Of a stretch of DNA of 64,000 bases, positions 26,602 through 35,283 are shown one piece after another. This DNA is from Ruixingdingia sedimenti (GTDB lineage Bacteria > Pseudomonadota > Alphaproteobacteria > Rhodobacterales > Rhodobacteraceae), in contig NZ_JAVKPH010000016.1 in the NCBI RefSeq assembly GCF_031432425.1, forward strand, positions 32,668 to 96,667, given 5' to 3'. A model generated the notes under the pieces. It saw only the letters and a list, made by a program, of their open reading frames with translations, had not been told where the DNA came from and did no database searches. Each line of letters opens with the position of its first letter. Positions within the stretch are counted from its first letter, which is position 1. The position numbers and the translations under genes are program-made.

Positions 26602-27492
26602 GTGGCGGACGCATCCCCCCTGCTGTCGGCCTTTCCGATCACCCCGATGGACGGGCGGGGCGCGGTGGATGTCGCCGCGGTGGAACGGCTGGCGGCCCGG
26701 CTGGCCACGGCGGGGGTGGGGCAGATCGGGCTGCTGGGCAGTACCGGCAGCCAGCCCTATCTGCCGCGCGGCCTGCGGCGCGAGATCGTGGCGGCCACGG
26801 TCGCCGCCGCGCGGGGCGTGCCGGTCGCGGTGGGCGTGGGCGCGCCCGCGCTGGCCGAGGTGCTGGACAATATCCGCGATGCCGCCGGGGCCGGGGCCGC
26901 CGCCGCGCTGCTGGCGCCGCAGACCTATCAGCCCCTGCGCGAGGATGAGGTGTTCACCCTTTACCGGATCGCGGCGGCCGAGGGGGGCTTGCCGGTCATC
27001 CTCTACAACAACCCCGGCACGACGAAGGTGACGTTTTCCCCCGCGCTGATCGCCCGCATCGCGGCGCTGCCCGGGGTGGTGGCGGTGAAGATGCCGCCCC
27101 GGCCCGACCCGGCGGCGGAAATCGCGGCGCTTGGCGCGGTGCTGCCGCCGGGGGTGGTGCTGGGCTACAGCGGCGATGCGATGATCGCGGGCGCGTTGCG
27201 GGCCGGCGCGGGGGCGTGGTTTTCGGTGCTGGCGGGGCTGTTCCCCGACCCCTGCCTTGCGATGAGCCGGGCGGCGGGCGCGGGGGACCGGGCGGGGCTC
27301 GCCGCGCTGGATGCGCGGCTGGCGCCGGTCTGGCGGGTGTTTTCGGATCTGACCAGCTATCGTGCGATTCACGCGGCCGCAGGGATCGCGGGGTTCGGGC
27401 ACTGCGCCCCGCCCCTGCCGGTGCTGCCGCTGGAAGGCGCGGAACGCAAGGCGGTGGAAATGGCGCTGAAGGAGGCGGAGCTTCTGGCATGA
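26602..27492 (+). CDS. Dihydrodipicolinate synthase (DapA)/N-acetylneuraminate lyase family protein
   Basis: A 296-residue class I aldolase-fold protein. It has the LLGSTGSQPYL block, the YNNPGTTKV segment with its Tyr, and a Schiff-base lysine in GVVAVKMPPRP. The start is a GTG directly abutting the hydA stop. The family includes lyases and dehydratases acting on keto acids. A dedicated DapA is unlikely in this catabolic setting, and the real reaction is unknown. Its stop overlaps the ABC ATPase start by ATGA, so it is coupled to the importer. Confidence 0.85.
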   Translation: MADASPLLSAFPITPMDGRGAVDVAAVERLAARLATAGVGQIGLLGSTGSQPYLPRGLRREIVAATVAAARGVPVAVGVGAPALAEVLDNIRDAAGAGAAAALLAPQTYQPLREDEVFTLYRIAAAEGGLPVILYNNPGTTKVTFSPALIARIAALPGVVAVKMPPRPDPAAEIAALGAVLPPGVVLGYSGDAMIAGALRAGAGAWFSVLAGLFPDPCLAMSRAAGAGDRAGLAALDARLAPVWRVFSDLTSYRAIHAAAGIAGFGHCAPPLPVLPLEGAERKAVEMALKEAELLA

Positions 27493-28298
27493 GAGACATG
27501 CAGTCCCAGCAAGCGCAGGCAAGCGAGGCGGTGATCGAGGCGAAGGGGCTGGACCTGACCTTTGCGACCGCCGATGGCCCGGTGCAGGCATTGCGCGATG
27601 TGACGCTGACCATCCGGCGCGGCGATTTCGTCAGCTTCATCGGGCCTTCGGGCTGCGGCAAGACCACCTTCCTGCGCTGTATCGCGGGGCTGGAACAGCC
27701 CACGGGCGGGACGCTCACGGTGAACGGCATGACGCCCGACGCCGCGCGGCGGTCGCGCGCCTATGGCTATGTGTTCCAGGCGGCGGGGCTTTACCCCTGG
27801 CGGACGATCGCGGGCAACATCCGCCTGCCGCTGGAGATCATGGGCTTTCCGCGCGCCGAACAGCAGGCGCGGGTGGACCGGGTGCTGAAGCTGGTGGAGC
27901 TGGAGGGTTTCGGGCGCAAGTACCCGTGGCAGCTGTCGGGCGGCATGCAGCAGCGGGCGAGCATCGCGCGGGCGCTGGCCTTCGACGCGGATCTGTTGCT
28001 GATGGACGAACCCTTCGGCGCGCTGGATGAAATCGTGCGCGACCGGCTGAACGAGGAACTGCTGAAGCTTTGGGCCGCGACGGGCAAGACCATCGGCTTC
28101 GTCACCCATTCGATCCCCGAGGCGGTGTATCTGTCGACGAAGATCGTGGTCATGTCGCCGCGCCCCGGGCGGATCACGGATGTGATCGACAGCCCGTTGC
28201 CGCGCGAGCGGCCACTCGATATCCGCGACAGCCGGGAGTTCATCGAGATCGCGCAGCGGGTGCGCGAGGGGTTGAGGGCGGGCCATGTCGAGGATTGA
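27489..28298 (+). CDS. ABC transporter ATP-binding protein (NitT/TauT-like importer)
   Basis: A 269-residue ATPase with Walker A GPSGCGKTTF, Q-loop VFQAAGLYPWRT, signature LSGGMQQRASIARAL, Walker B LLLMDEPFGALDE and H-loop FVTHS. Sequence type matches the nitrate/taurine/thiamine-precursor group. It works with the two permeases and the binding protein that follow. The ATG overlaps the DapA-like stop (ATGA). By context the importer likely brings in a pyrimidine or hydantoin-like compound. Confidence 0.93.
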   Translation: MRDMQSQQAQASEAVIEAKGLDLTFATADGPVQALRDVTLTIRRGDFVSFIGPSGCGKTTFLRCIAGLEQPTGGTLTVNGMTPDAARRSRAYGYVFQAAGLYPWRTIAGNIRLPLEIMGFPRAEQQARVDRVLKLVELEGFGRKYPWQLSGGMQQRASIARALAFDADLLLMDEPFGALDEIVRDRLNEELLKLWAATGKTIGFVTHSIPEAVYLSTKIVVMSPRPGRITDVIDSPLPRERPLDIRDSREFIEIAQRVREGLRAGHVED

Positions 28299-28343
28299 GC
28301 CATGGGGAGAGGGCGGCGGGGGGCCAGCCCCCCGCACCCCCCG

Positions 28344-28402
28344 CTCAGGAGGGCTGTCTGCCCTCCTGAGAACCTCCCGAGAGTATTTTCGGCAAGATGA
28401 AG
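28344..28402 (+). repeat. Dispersed intergenic element, locus 5 (type B) with perfect hairpin
   Basis: A perfect 10-bp stem (CTCAGGAGGG/CCCTCCTGAG) with a 7-nt loop at 28344-28370 is followed by GAGAGTATTTTCGGCAAGAT and GAAG. It interrupts the ABC operon between the ATPase and the first permease and could tune relative expression. Confidence 0.7.
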
Positions 28403-28460
28403 CGGCGGAGGGGTTCCTCTTGCCGGAGGTGTGGACGAACGGGCCGGGGGAGGGGCGGGC

Positions 28461-29351
28461 ATGAGGGCTGCGGTTCCCGTCCTGACCGTGGTCGCGGCGA
28501 TCCTTGCGCTGTGGTATGTCGCGGCCGTCGGGCTCAATGCGCAATGGACCCGCGACCAGGCGGCGCGCGCCGGGGTCGAGGTCGGGTGGTCCGGCATCGC
28601 CCGCGACGCGATGGTGCAGGAACGCCCGCGCCTGCCCGCGCCCCATCAGGTGGCGGCCGAATTCTGGAGGCTGACCTGGGGCGAGGAGGTCGAGGGGCGG
28701 CGCGGTATCGTCAACACCGGCAGCCTGTCGAACCGCAGCCTGATCTATCACGGCTGGGTCACGCTGTCGGCCACCGCGCTCGGTTTCCTGTTCGGGGCGG
28801 GGTTCGGGATCCTGCTGGCCATCGGCATCGTCTGGAACCGCGCCACCGACATGAGCGTGATGCCCTGGGCCATCGCGAGCCAGACGGTACCCATCGTCGC
28901 CATCGCGCCGATGATCATCGTGGTGCTGAACTCGGTCGGCATCTCGGGGCTGGTGCCCAAGGCGATCATCGCCGCCTATCTGAGCTTCTTCCCCGTCGTC
29001 GTCGGCATGGTGAAGGGGCTGCGCAGCCCCGATGCGATGCAGATCGACCTTTTGCGCACCTGGAACGCCAGCGGGTTGCAGGGGTTGTGGAAGCTGCGGC
29101 TGCCGGCCTCGATGCCCTATCTTTTCGCCTCGCTCAAGGTCGGGATCGCGGCGAGCCTCGTGGGCACGATCGTGGCGGAACTGCCGCTGGGCGGCGCGGG
29201 GCTGGGCACGCGGCTGCTGGCGGGCAGCTATTACGGGCAGACGATCCAGATCTGGGCCACGCTAATCGCGGCGGCCATTCTGGCCTCTGTCATGGTGGGG
29301 ACGGTCGGCGTGGTGCAGCGCGCGACCCTGCGGCGGACGGGGTTCCGGTGA
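28461..29351 (+). CDS. ABC transporter permease (first)
   Basis: A 296-residue membrane protein of the BPD_transp_1 family. The first TM is near residues 3-24, followed by a long periplasmic stretch and a five-helix core. The EAA-type coupling loop is around DLLRTWNASGLQGLWKLRLPASMPYL. GGGGGAGGGG precedes the ATG at 28461. It ends TGATG, overlapping the second permease's start by one base, so the two form a heterodimeric channel. Confidence 0.9.
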   Translation: MRAAVPVLTVVAAILALWYVAAVGLNAQWTRDQAARAGVEVGWSGIARDAMVQERPRLPAPHQVAAEFWRLTWGEEVEGRRGIVNTGSLSNRSLIYHGWVTLSATALGFLFGAGFGILLAIGIVWNRATDMSVMPWAIASQTVPIVAIAPMIIVVLNSVGISGLVPKAIIAAYLSFFPVVVGMVKGLRSPDAMQIDLLRTWNASGLQGLWKLRLPASMPYLFASLKVGIAASLVGTIVAELPLGGAGLGTRLLAGSYYGQTIQIWATLIAAAILASVMVGTVGVVQRATLRRTGFR

Positions 29352-30289
29352 TGGCGATACCGGCATGGGCGCGGTCGGTGGTCTGGGGCGCGGGGGCGGC
29401 GGCGGTGCTGCTGGCCGTGCTGGCGCTGGCCCGGCCGGGGATGCTGGACGGGCGGGCGGCGGCGCTGCTGGCGGTCTGGGTGCTGGCCTGGGCGGTGAAC
29501 GCGCGGCTGGCGGCGGCGGCGCGGGGGCGGATCGCGCGGGCGCTGGTGGCGGTGCTGTTCGGGGCGACCCTGCTGGCCTTGTGGGAAATGGCGGTGCGGC
29601 TTTACGCCGTGCCGCCGGTGATCCTGCCCGCGCCCACGGATGTCGCCCGGGCCTTTGCCGCATCCACCCCGATCCTCTGGGCCGATTTCGTGCAGACCTT
29701 CCTCAAGGGCGCGCTGTCGGGCTATGCCATCGGCTGCGCCGCCGCCTTCGCCACCGCGGTCGCCGTCGACCGTTCGCCCTTCCTGCAACGCGGCCTGCTG
29801 CCGGTGGGCAATTTCGTCGCCGCCCTGCCCATCGTCGGCATCGCGCCGATCCTGGTGATGTGGTTCGGCTTCGACTGGCAGTCGAAGGCGGCCGTGGTGG
29901 TGGTGATGGTGTTCTTCCCCATGCTGGTCAACTGCGTCGAGGGGCTGAAGGCCACCGACGCGATGCAGCGCGACCTGATGGCGACCTATTCGGCCAGCTA
30001 CTGGCAAAGCCTGCTGAAACTGCGCATCCCCGCGGCCATGCCCTTCATCTTCAACGGGCTCAAGATCGCGACCACGCTGGCCCTGATCGGCGCCATCGTG
30101 GCCGAGTTCTTCGGCAGCCCGGTGGTGGGGATGGGGTTCCGCATCTCGACCGAGGTCGGCAAGCTGCGGCTCGACATGGTCTGGGCAGAGATCGCGGTGG
30201 CGGCGCTGGCGGGTTCGGCCTTCTATGGGCTGGTGGCGGTATTGGAAAAAGGGGTGACGTTCTGGCACCCTTCACAGCGAGGCCGGTAG
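29351..30289 (+). CDS. ABC transporter permease (second)
   Basis: A 312-residue membrane protein with several extra hydrophobic segments in the first ~90 residues before the conserved permease core. The EAA-like coupling loop is at LMATYSASYWQSLLKLRIPAAMPFIF. The start at 29351 overlaps the previous stop (TGATG). The binding protein follows 26 bp later. It probably pairs with the preceding permease in the inner membrane. Confidence 0.9.
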   Translation: MAIPAWARSVVWGAGAAAVLLAVLALARPGMLDGRAAALLAVWVLAWAVNARLAAAARGRIARALVAVLFGATLLALWEMAVRLYAVPPVILPAPTDVARAFAASTPILWADFVQTFLKGALSGYAIGCAAAFATAVAVDRSPFLQRGLLPVGNFVAALPIVGIAPILVMWFGFDWQSKAAVVVVMVFFPMLVNCVEGLKATDAMQRDLMATYSASYWQSLLKLRIPAAMPFIFNGLKIATTLALIGAIVAEFFGSPVVGMGFRISTEVGKLRLDMVWAEIAVAALAGSAFYGLVAVLEKGVTFWHPSQRGR

Positions 30290-30314
30290 CGGCCCACAAC
30301 ACGGAGGTACGGAG

Positions 30315-31304
30315 ATGAAAGGTACGCAACTGAGGATGTGGATGCTGTCGGCCGTCTCGGGGCTGGCACTGGCGGGGGCGGCGCAGGCCGAGGACGTGAC
30401 GCTGCAACTCAAATGGGTGACGCAGGGCCAGTTCGCGGGCTATTTCGTCGCGCTCGACAAAGGGTTTTACGAGGAAGAGGGGCTGAACGTCACCATCAAG
30501 CCGGGCGGCCCGGATGTGGCGCCGGTGCAGGTGCTGATCGGCGGGGGCGCGGATGTGATGGTGGACTGGATGCCCTCGGCGCTGGCGGCGCGCGAACAGG
30601 GGGCGCCGGTGGTCAACATCGCGCAGCCCTTCAAGTCGTCGGGGATGATGCTGACCTGCCTCAAGGAATCCGGCGTGGCCTCGCCTGCCGATTTCAAGGG
30701 CAAGACGCTCGGCGTCTGGTTCGGGGGCAACGAATATCCGTTCCTGAACTGGATGAACAAGCTGGGCCTGAAAACCGACGGCAGCGACGTGACGGTGCTG
30801 AAACAGGGCTTCAACGTCGATCCGCTGTTGCAGAAACAGGCGGCCTGCATTTCCACCATGACCTACAACGAATACTGGCAGGTGATCGACGCGGGCGTCA
30901 GCCCCGACGACCTGATCACCTTCAAGTATGAAGACGAGGGCGTGGCGACGCTGGAGGACGGGCTCTACGTCATCGAGGACAAGCTGAAGGATCCGGCCTT
31001 CGTCGAGACGATGGCGAAATTCGTCCGCGCCAGCATGAAGGGCTGGAAATACGCCGAGGAAAACCCCGACGAAGCCGCGATGATCGTGCTGGACAATGAC
31101 GAGACCGGCGCCCAGACCGAAACCCATCAGAAACGCATGGTGGGCGAGATCGCCAAGCTGACGGCGGGGTCGGACGGCACGCTCGACCCGGCGGATTACG
31201 ACCGCACGGTGGCCGCGCTGATGTCGGGCGGGTCGGATCCGGTGATCACCAGGACGCCCGAGGGCGCCTGGACCCATGCGGTGACGGATATCGCGCTGAA
31301 ATAG
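30315..31304 (+). CDS. ABC transporter substrate-binding protein, NMT1/THI5-like
   Basis: A 329-residue periplasmic protein with a signal peptide (SGLALAGAAQAE) and an NMT1/THI5-like fold: LQLKWVTQGQFAGYFVALDKGFYEEEGL, VTIKPGGPDVAPVQVL, and GKTLGVWFGGNEYPFLNW. Homologues bind pyrimidine precursors of thiamine and related heterocycles, which fits import of a pyrimidine in this locus. An ideal GGAGG Shine-Dalgarno precedes the ATG. It is the last gene of the importer operon; the actual ligand is not known. Confidence 0.9.
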   Translation: MKGTQLRMWMLSAVSGLALAGAAQAEDVTLQLKWVTQGQFAGYFVALDKGFYEEEGLNVTIKPGGPDVAPVQVLIGGGADVMVDWMPSALAAREQGAPVVNIAQPFKSSGMMLTCLKESGVASPADFKGKTLGVWFGGNEYPFLNWMNKLGLKTDGSDVTVLKQGFNVDPLLQKQAACISTMTYNEYWQVIDAGVSPDDLITFKYEDEGVATLEDGLYVIEDKLKDPAFVETMAKFVRASMKGWKYAEENPDEAAMIVLDNDETGAQTETHQKRMVGEIAKLTAGSDGTLDPADYDRTVAALMSGGSDPVITRTPEGAWTHAVTDIALK

Positions 31305-31453
31305 GCGGGGGCGGCGGGGCGCGGGCCGGATGGTTCCGCGCCCCTTGCCCGGGCCTTGGCCATATGGCGGGCCTATGGCAGGCGATCCGGGGGCTTGCGG
31401 CTGCCGCAGGGTCGGGCATTGTCGGACCCGACGGACCGGCGAAGGGGCGCAAC

Positions 31454-32869
31454 GTGACGGAACCGAAGGATGCGGCGGGCGGGGCGAACCGGCCGCTGGT
31501 GGCGGCGCTGATCGGGGCGATGGTCCTGCCGGTGTTGGCGCGGCTGACCGGGATCCTGACGGCCGAGGTGCTGTCCTGGGCCGTGGCGGTGGCCGTCGCG
31601 GTGCTGAACTGGCGCGGGCAGGGATTGCGGGAACTTTACCTGATCGGCCTGGCCTGCGCGCTGACGGTGGCGACGGTGATGTTCGCGCCCGATCCGGGGG
31701 CGGCGGTGGCCGGGGCCTTCCGGCAGGGCGTGTTCCTCATGGCCTTCGTGCTGATGCTGGGCCTTCTGCACGAGGCTGCGTCGAGTTCGCCCGCCGTGTC
31801 GGAAACCGGCCTCTTCCTGACGCGCCAGCCCGCGACGCGGCGGTTCTATGCGCTGTATCTGGGCACGGGCTTCATGTCGGTGCTGTTCAACCTCGGCACG
31901 ATCAGCTTCCTGCTGCCGCTGGTGCAGCGCGGCATCGCCGCCGCGGGGCCGGATGACGGGCTGAACCATGTGCGCGAACGCCGCCAGATTTCGGCCATGC
32001 TGCGCGGGTTCGGCTGGGCGGTGGTCTGGTCGCCCACCGCCATCGCGCCGCTGGCGCTGTTCGAGATCCTGCCGAATGTGGACCGCATGGGGTGGAGCCT
32101 GATGGGCTTCGGCATCTTCGCCGTGATGCTGCTGGTCGGCGCGGCCGAGGACCGGTGGAGCGCGCGGGGCGTGCGGACACGCCGCCCCCGCACCGCGCCC
32201 GCCGTGCCCTGGGCGGCCATGGCGCGGTTCGCGCTGGTCTGCCTGTGGCTGTTCGGCATGGCCGAACTGGTGGCCTGGGCGACGGGGGACACGATCGTCT
32301 TCGGGCTCATCTGTTGCTGCCCGCTGCTGATGGCGGGCTGGATCGCGGCGCAGACGCGGGGCGGGCCGGGCGTGGCGGCGCGGGCGGTGGGGCGGCGGTT
32401 GCGCCATGTCGCGCTCACGCGGCTGCCGCAGGCGGCGGGGGTGGCGGTGACGCTCGGCACTTCGGGCTATATCGGGCGGCTCGGCGCGGCCTTCGTGCCG
32501 GCAGAGGCGCTGGCGGCCGCGCTCGGCGTGGACCGGATGCCCGACTGGCTCTTGCTGGCGCTGATCCCGCCGGCGGTGTCGCTGTCGAGCCTTCTGGGCC
32601 TCAGCCCGATCATCCTCGCGGTGTTCTTCGGCAGCCTTTTCGCCGCATTGCCGGTGCTGCCGGCGGATCCGACGCTGCTGGCGCTGGCGATTTCCTGTGG
32701 CTGGGGGCTGGCGTCGAGTTTCTCGCCCTTCGCCACGGTGGTGCTGGTGGCCAGCGGCCTGACCGGCATCCGCCCGGTGCGGATGACGCTGGTGTGGAAC
32801 CTGCGCTTCAACCTGCTGGCGTCGGCGGCGCTGTTTCCGGTGTTCTGGCTGCTGACCGGGGGGCGCTAG
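31454..32869 (+). CDS. Polytopic membrane protein of unknown function (possible organic-anion transporter)
   Basis: About 471 residues with some eleven or twelve hydrophobic segments. The start is taken as GTG 31454 (MTEPKDAAGG) because AAGGGG lies upstream; an ATG at 31364 would add a 30-residue soluble extension. A region rich in S/F/A (GLASSFSPFATVVLVASGL) and the two-half layout resemble ion-transporter-superfamily permeases, but I cannot assign a family. It follows the pyrimidine importer by 150 bp on the same strand; a functional link is speculative. Confidence 0.7.
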   Translation: MTEPKDAAGGANRPLVAALIGAMVLPVLARLTGILTAEVLSWAVAVAVAVLNWRGQGLRELYLIGLACALTVATVMFAPDPGAAVAGAFRQGVFLMAFVLMLGLLHEAASSSPAVSETGLFLTRQPATRRFYALYLGTGFMSVLFNLGTISFLLPLVQRGIAAAGPDDGLNHVRERRQISAMLRGFGWAVVWSPTAIAPLALFEILPNVDRMGWSLMGFGIFAVMLLVGAAEDRWSARGVRTRRPRTAPAVPWAAMARFALVCLWLFGMAELVAWATGDTIVFGLICCCPLLMAGWIAAQTRGGPGVAARAVGRRLRHVALTRLPQAAGVAVTLGTSGYIGRLGAAFVPAEALAAALGVDRMPDWLLLALIPPAVSLSSLLGLSPIILAVFFGSLFAALPVLPADPTLLALAISCGWGLASSFSPFATVVLVASGLTGIRPVRMTLVWNLRFNLLASAALFPVFWLLTGGR

Positions 32870-33269
32870 GCCGGACTGCTCGGCCCTTCTGCCCTGTCCG
32901 GCGAAGGCGCGTGCCTTCGCCACAGCGCTTCAGATCGAGTTGCCCCGGCCGGGGGCCCCAAGCCCCCGGCCAGCGCCCGCCCCGCCCATGGCGGGCGCTT
33001 CTCGCCCGCCGGGGCAGGCGCCGGCCTCTCGGATCCGGGGCGTCACGGTTTCCAGTGGCACCGCCGCGCGAACGGGCGGGGGAAACGCGGTGCGTTTCCT
33101 CATCCCGCCCGGCCCGGTGATGGTGTGAATGTCAATCCGCCCCAGGCGGCGACGCAAGGTCATGGGCGGGGCAGGGCGCAAGGAAATTGCGCTGTCACCC
33201 GGGGCGGGGATAGGATCCGCCCGGCGCGGGGGCGAGCCTCTGCCCGCATTGCCCCCGATGGAGGATCTC
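32870..33269. other. 400-bp intergenic region with two hairpins, no gene seen
   Basis: No convincing coding region is present. Two perfect GC hairpins occur early: a 9-bp stem with GCGT loop at 32900-32921 and a 10-bp stem with 5-nt loop at 32947-32971. Neither is followed by a T run. They may slow or end transcription of the membrane-protein gene. The remainder shows nothing recognisable until the GGAGG ribosome binding site at 33260. Confidence 0.5.
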
Positions 33270-34211
33270 ATGGCCCTGCCCGAAGCGTTCCGCAACCGCC
33301 TGCGCCTGCCCGCGATCGCGGCCCCGATGTTCCTGACCTCGGGCCCCGACCTGGTGGTCGAGGTCTGCCGTTCGGGTCTTGTCGGCACCTTCCCGGCGCT
33401 GAACCAGCGCACGGTGGAGGGCTATGGCGAATGGCTTGAGGAAATCGAACGAAGGCTGGCCGCGCATCCCGGCGCCGCGCCCTATGGCGTGAACCTGATC
33501 GTGCACAAATCGAACCCCCGCCTGCGCGCGGATGTCGAGATGACGGTGAAGCACCGGGTGCCGGTGGTGATCACCTCGCTCGGTGCGGTGAAGGATGTGG
33601 TGGACGCGGTGCATTCCTATGGCGGGCTGGTGTTCCATGACGTCATCAACCGCCGCCACGCCGAAAAGGCGGCCGAGGCCGGGGTGGACGGCATCATCGG
33701 CGTCGCCGCCGGTGCAGGCGGGCATGCGGGCGCGATAAGCCCCTTCGCCCTGATCCAGGAAATCCGCGAGGTCTTCGACGGCACGGTGATCCTGTCGGGC
33801 GCGATGAGCACCGGGGCCCAGATCGCCGCCGCCCGGGTGATGGGGGCCGACATGGGCTATCTCGGCACGCGGTTCATCGCCACGACGGAATCGATGGTGC
33901 CCGACAGCTACAAGCAGATGGTGCTGGCGGCGGGGGCGGCGGATGTCGTCTATACGCCCAACATCTCGGGCGTGCATGCGAACTTCCTGCGCCCCTCGAT
34001 CCTGGCTGCCGGGCTCGACCCCGACAACCTGCCGCCGCATGAAAAGCTCGACATGGAAAAGGAAACCAAGGCCTGGAAGAACATCTGGTCCGCCGGCCAG
34101 GGCGTGGGTGCGGTGCGCGACCTGCCGGGGGCGGCGGATCTGTGCGAACGGCTGATCGCGGAATACCGCGCGGCGATGCAGGCCGCCTGCGCCGATCCTT
34201 TCGCGGGGTAG
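33270..34211 (+). CDS. NAD(P)H-dependent flavin oxidoreductase, nitronate monooxygenase-like
   Basis: A 313-residue FMN TIM-barrel protein. Family landmarks are LPAIAAPMFLTSGPDLVVEVCRSG near the N-terminus, VGVAAGAGGHAG-type glycine-rich phosphate loop (GVAAGAGGHAGAISPFALIQEIR), and GADMGYLGTRFIATTES. Nitronate monooxygenases and related enoyl reductases share this fold. The ATG at 33270 has GGAGG just upstream; an ATG 12 bp earlier overlaps that ribosome site. It is convergent with the beta-oxidation cassette. Confidence 0.88.
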   Translation: MALPEAFRNRLRLPAIAAPMFLTSGPDLVVEVCRSGLVGTFPALNQRTVEGYGEWLEEIERRLAAHPGAAPYGVNLIVHKSNPRLRADVEMTVKHRVPVVITSLGAVKDVVDAVHSYGGLVFHDVINRRHAEKAAEAGVDGIIGVAAGAGGHAGAISPFALIQEIREVFDGTVILSGAMSTGAQIAAARVMGADMGYLGTRFIATTESMVPDSYKQMVLAAGAADVVYTPNISGVHANFLRPSILAAGLDPDNLPPHEKLDMEKETKAWKNIWSAGQGVGAVRDLPGAADLCERLIAEYRAAMQAACADPFAG

Positions 34212-34290
34212 GCAGGCCGGGCAGGCCCCGGCCTGCGGGGCGCGCAGGTCAGGCCATTTGCCCGGCGGTGGTGCGGGTGGCGCGGTCGGC

Positions 34291-34397
34291 GGCCTCCGGC
34301 GGGGATATTTGGGTCACGGTGAAAGACAGGCGGCGCGCCCTTCCCGGAAGGGTGCGGCCGGTTTCACTTTCTGTCCGGAAATATCCCGGGGGTGAGG
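34291..34397. repeat. Dispersed intergenic element, locus 6 (inverted pair)
   Basis: The left arm 34291-34330 repeats the 475-507 element (GCCTCCGGCGGGGATATTT then GGGTCACGGTGAA). The right arm 34362-34397 reads TTCACTTTCTGTCCGGAAAT. They face each other between convergent genes. A further perfect hairpin (GAGGGGG/CCCCCTC) follows at 34409-34426. Confidence 0.75.
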
Positions 34398-34459
34398 CGC
34401 GCAGCGCCGAGGGGGCTGGCCCCCTCGCCCCGCTTTCCGCCGGGTGCGCGGGCGGCGGT

Positions 34460-35260
34460 CTAGCGCCCGGTGAAGGCGGGCGGGCGCTTGGCGAGGAAGG
34501 CCCCCGTGCCCTCGCGGAAATCCGCGGTGCGGGTCATGGCGATGAAGCCGTTGCGCTCCGCCTCCAGATGTTCGGCGAGCGATGCGCCGAAGGCGGCGTC
34601 GAGCAGCTTGCGCCCCGCGGCGAAGGCCCGCCCCGGCCCCTGCGCCAGTTGCGCCGCCAGCGCGTCCACCGCCGCGGCAAAGCCATCGGCCGGGGCGATG
34701 CGGTTGACGATGCCCCAGTCCTGCGCCTGTTCCGCCGTCAGCGTATGCGACAGCACCATCATTTCCGCCGCCCGCCCCATGCCCACCTTGCGCGGCAGGA
34801 ACCACGACCCGCCGCAATCGGGCACGGTGCCGATGCGGTCGTAGGCCATCAGGAACTTCGTCCCCGCCTGCGCGATCACGATATCGGCGGCGAGAACCAG
34901 CGAAAACCCCGCCCCCGCCGCCACCCCGTGCGGCGCGGCAAGGATCGGCGCCGGCAGGTCGCGCAGCGCCAGCACCGCGGGGTTCATCGCGTCGAGGATC
35001 GCATGCATCACCGTTTCGGTCTGCGCGGGATCGGCGGCGAAGCTCGCCACATCGCCCCCGGCCATGAAGGCCCGCCCCGCCCCGGTGAGGACGAGGCAGC
35101 GCAGCCCGTCCACCCCGGCGAAATACCGCACCGCCTCGCGCACGCCCATCGCCAGCGTCGCATCGGCGGCGTTCAGCACCGCGGGGCGGTTCAGCACCAG
35201 CCGGCCGATGCCGGTCGCGGGGTCGAAACGGGTCAGGACGGGGGCGTCTTGGTCGGTCAT
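34460..35260 (-). CDS. Enoyl-CoA hydratase/isomerase family protein
   Basis: A 266-residue crotonase-fold enzyme. Oxyanion-hole segments are GRAFMAGGDVASF and PHGVAAGAGFSLVLAADIVIA. In the second catalytic position it carries Asp in TVPDCGGSWFLPR, as in PaaG-type isomerases, instead of the Glu of classic hydratases. It may therefore isomerise rather than hydrate. It is the last gene of a three-gene minus-strand cassette with an SDR and a thiolase, pointing to beta-oxidation of a particular acyl-CoA. Confidence 0.88.
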   Translation of the reverse strand: MTDQDAPVLTRFDPATGIGRLVLNRPAVLNAADATLAMGVREAVRYFAGVDGLRCLVLTGAGRAFMAGGDVASFAADPAQTETVMHAILDAMNPAVLALRDLPAPILAAPHGVAAGAGFSLVLAADIVIAQAGTKFLMAYDRIGTVPDCGGSWFLPRKVGMGRAAEMMVLSHTLTAEQAQDWGIVNRIAPADGFAAAVDALAAQLAQGPGRAFAAGRKLLDAAFGASLAEHLEAERNGFIAMTRTADFREGTGAFLAKRPPAFTGR

Positions 35261-35283
35261 GGCGGCCTCTGGTTTGGAGTCGC

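Noticed and set aside
26602..27492. Calling the DapA-like gene a biosynthetic dapA
   Set aside because: It is locked into a catabolic operon with hydA and an importer, so lysine synthesis is unlikely; kept as a family-level call.
32930..33412. Possible small genes in the 32870-33269 gap on either strand
   Set aside because: Compositions are Arg/Pro/Gly-rich, starts lack ribosome sites, and they overlap the nitronate-monooxygenase-like gene or hairpins.
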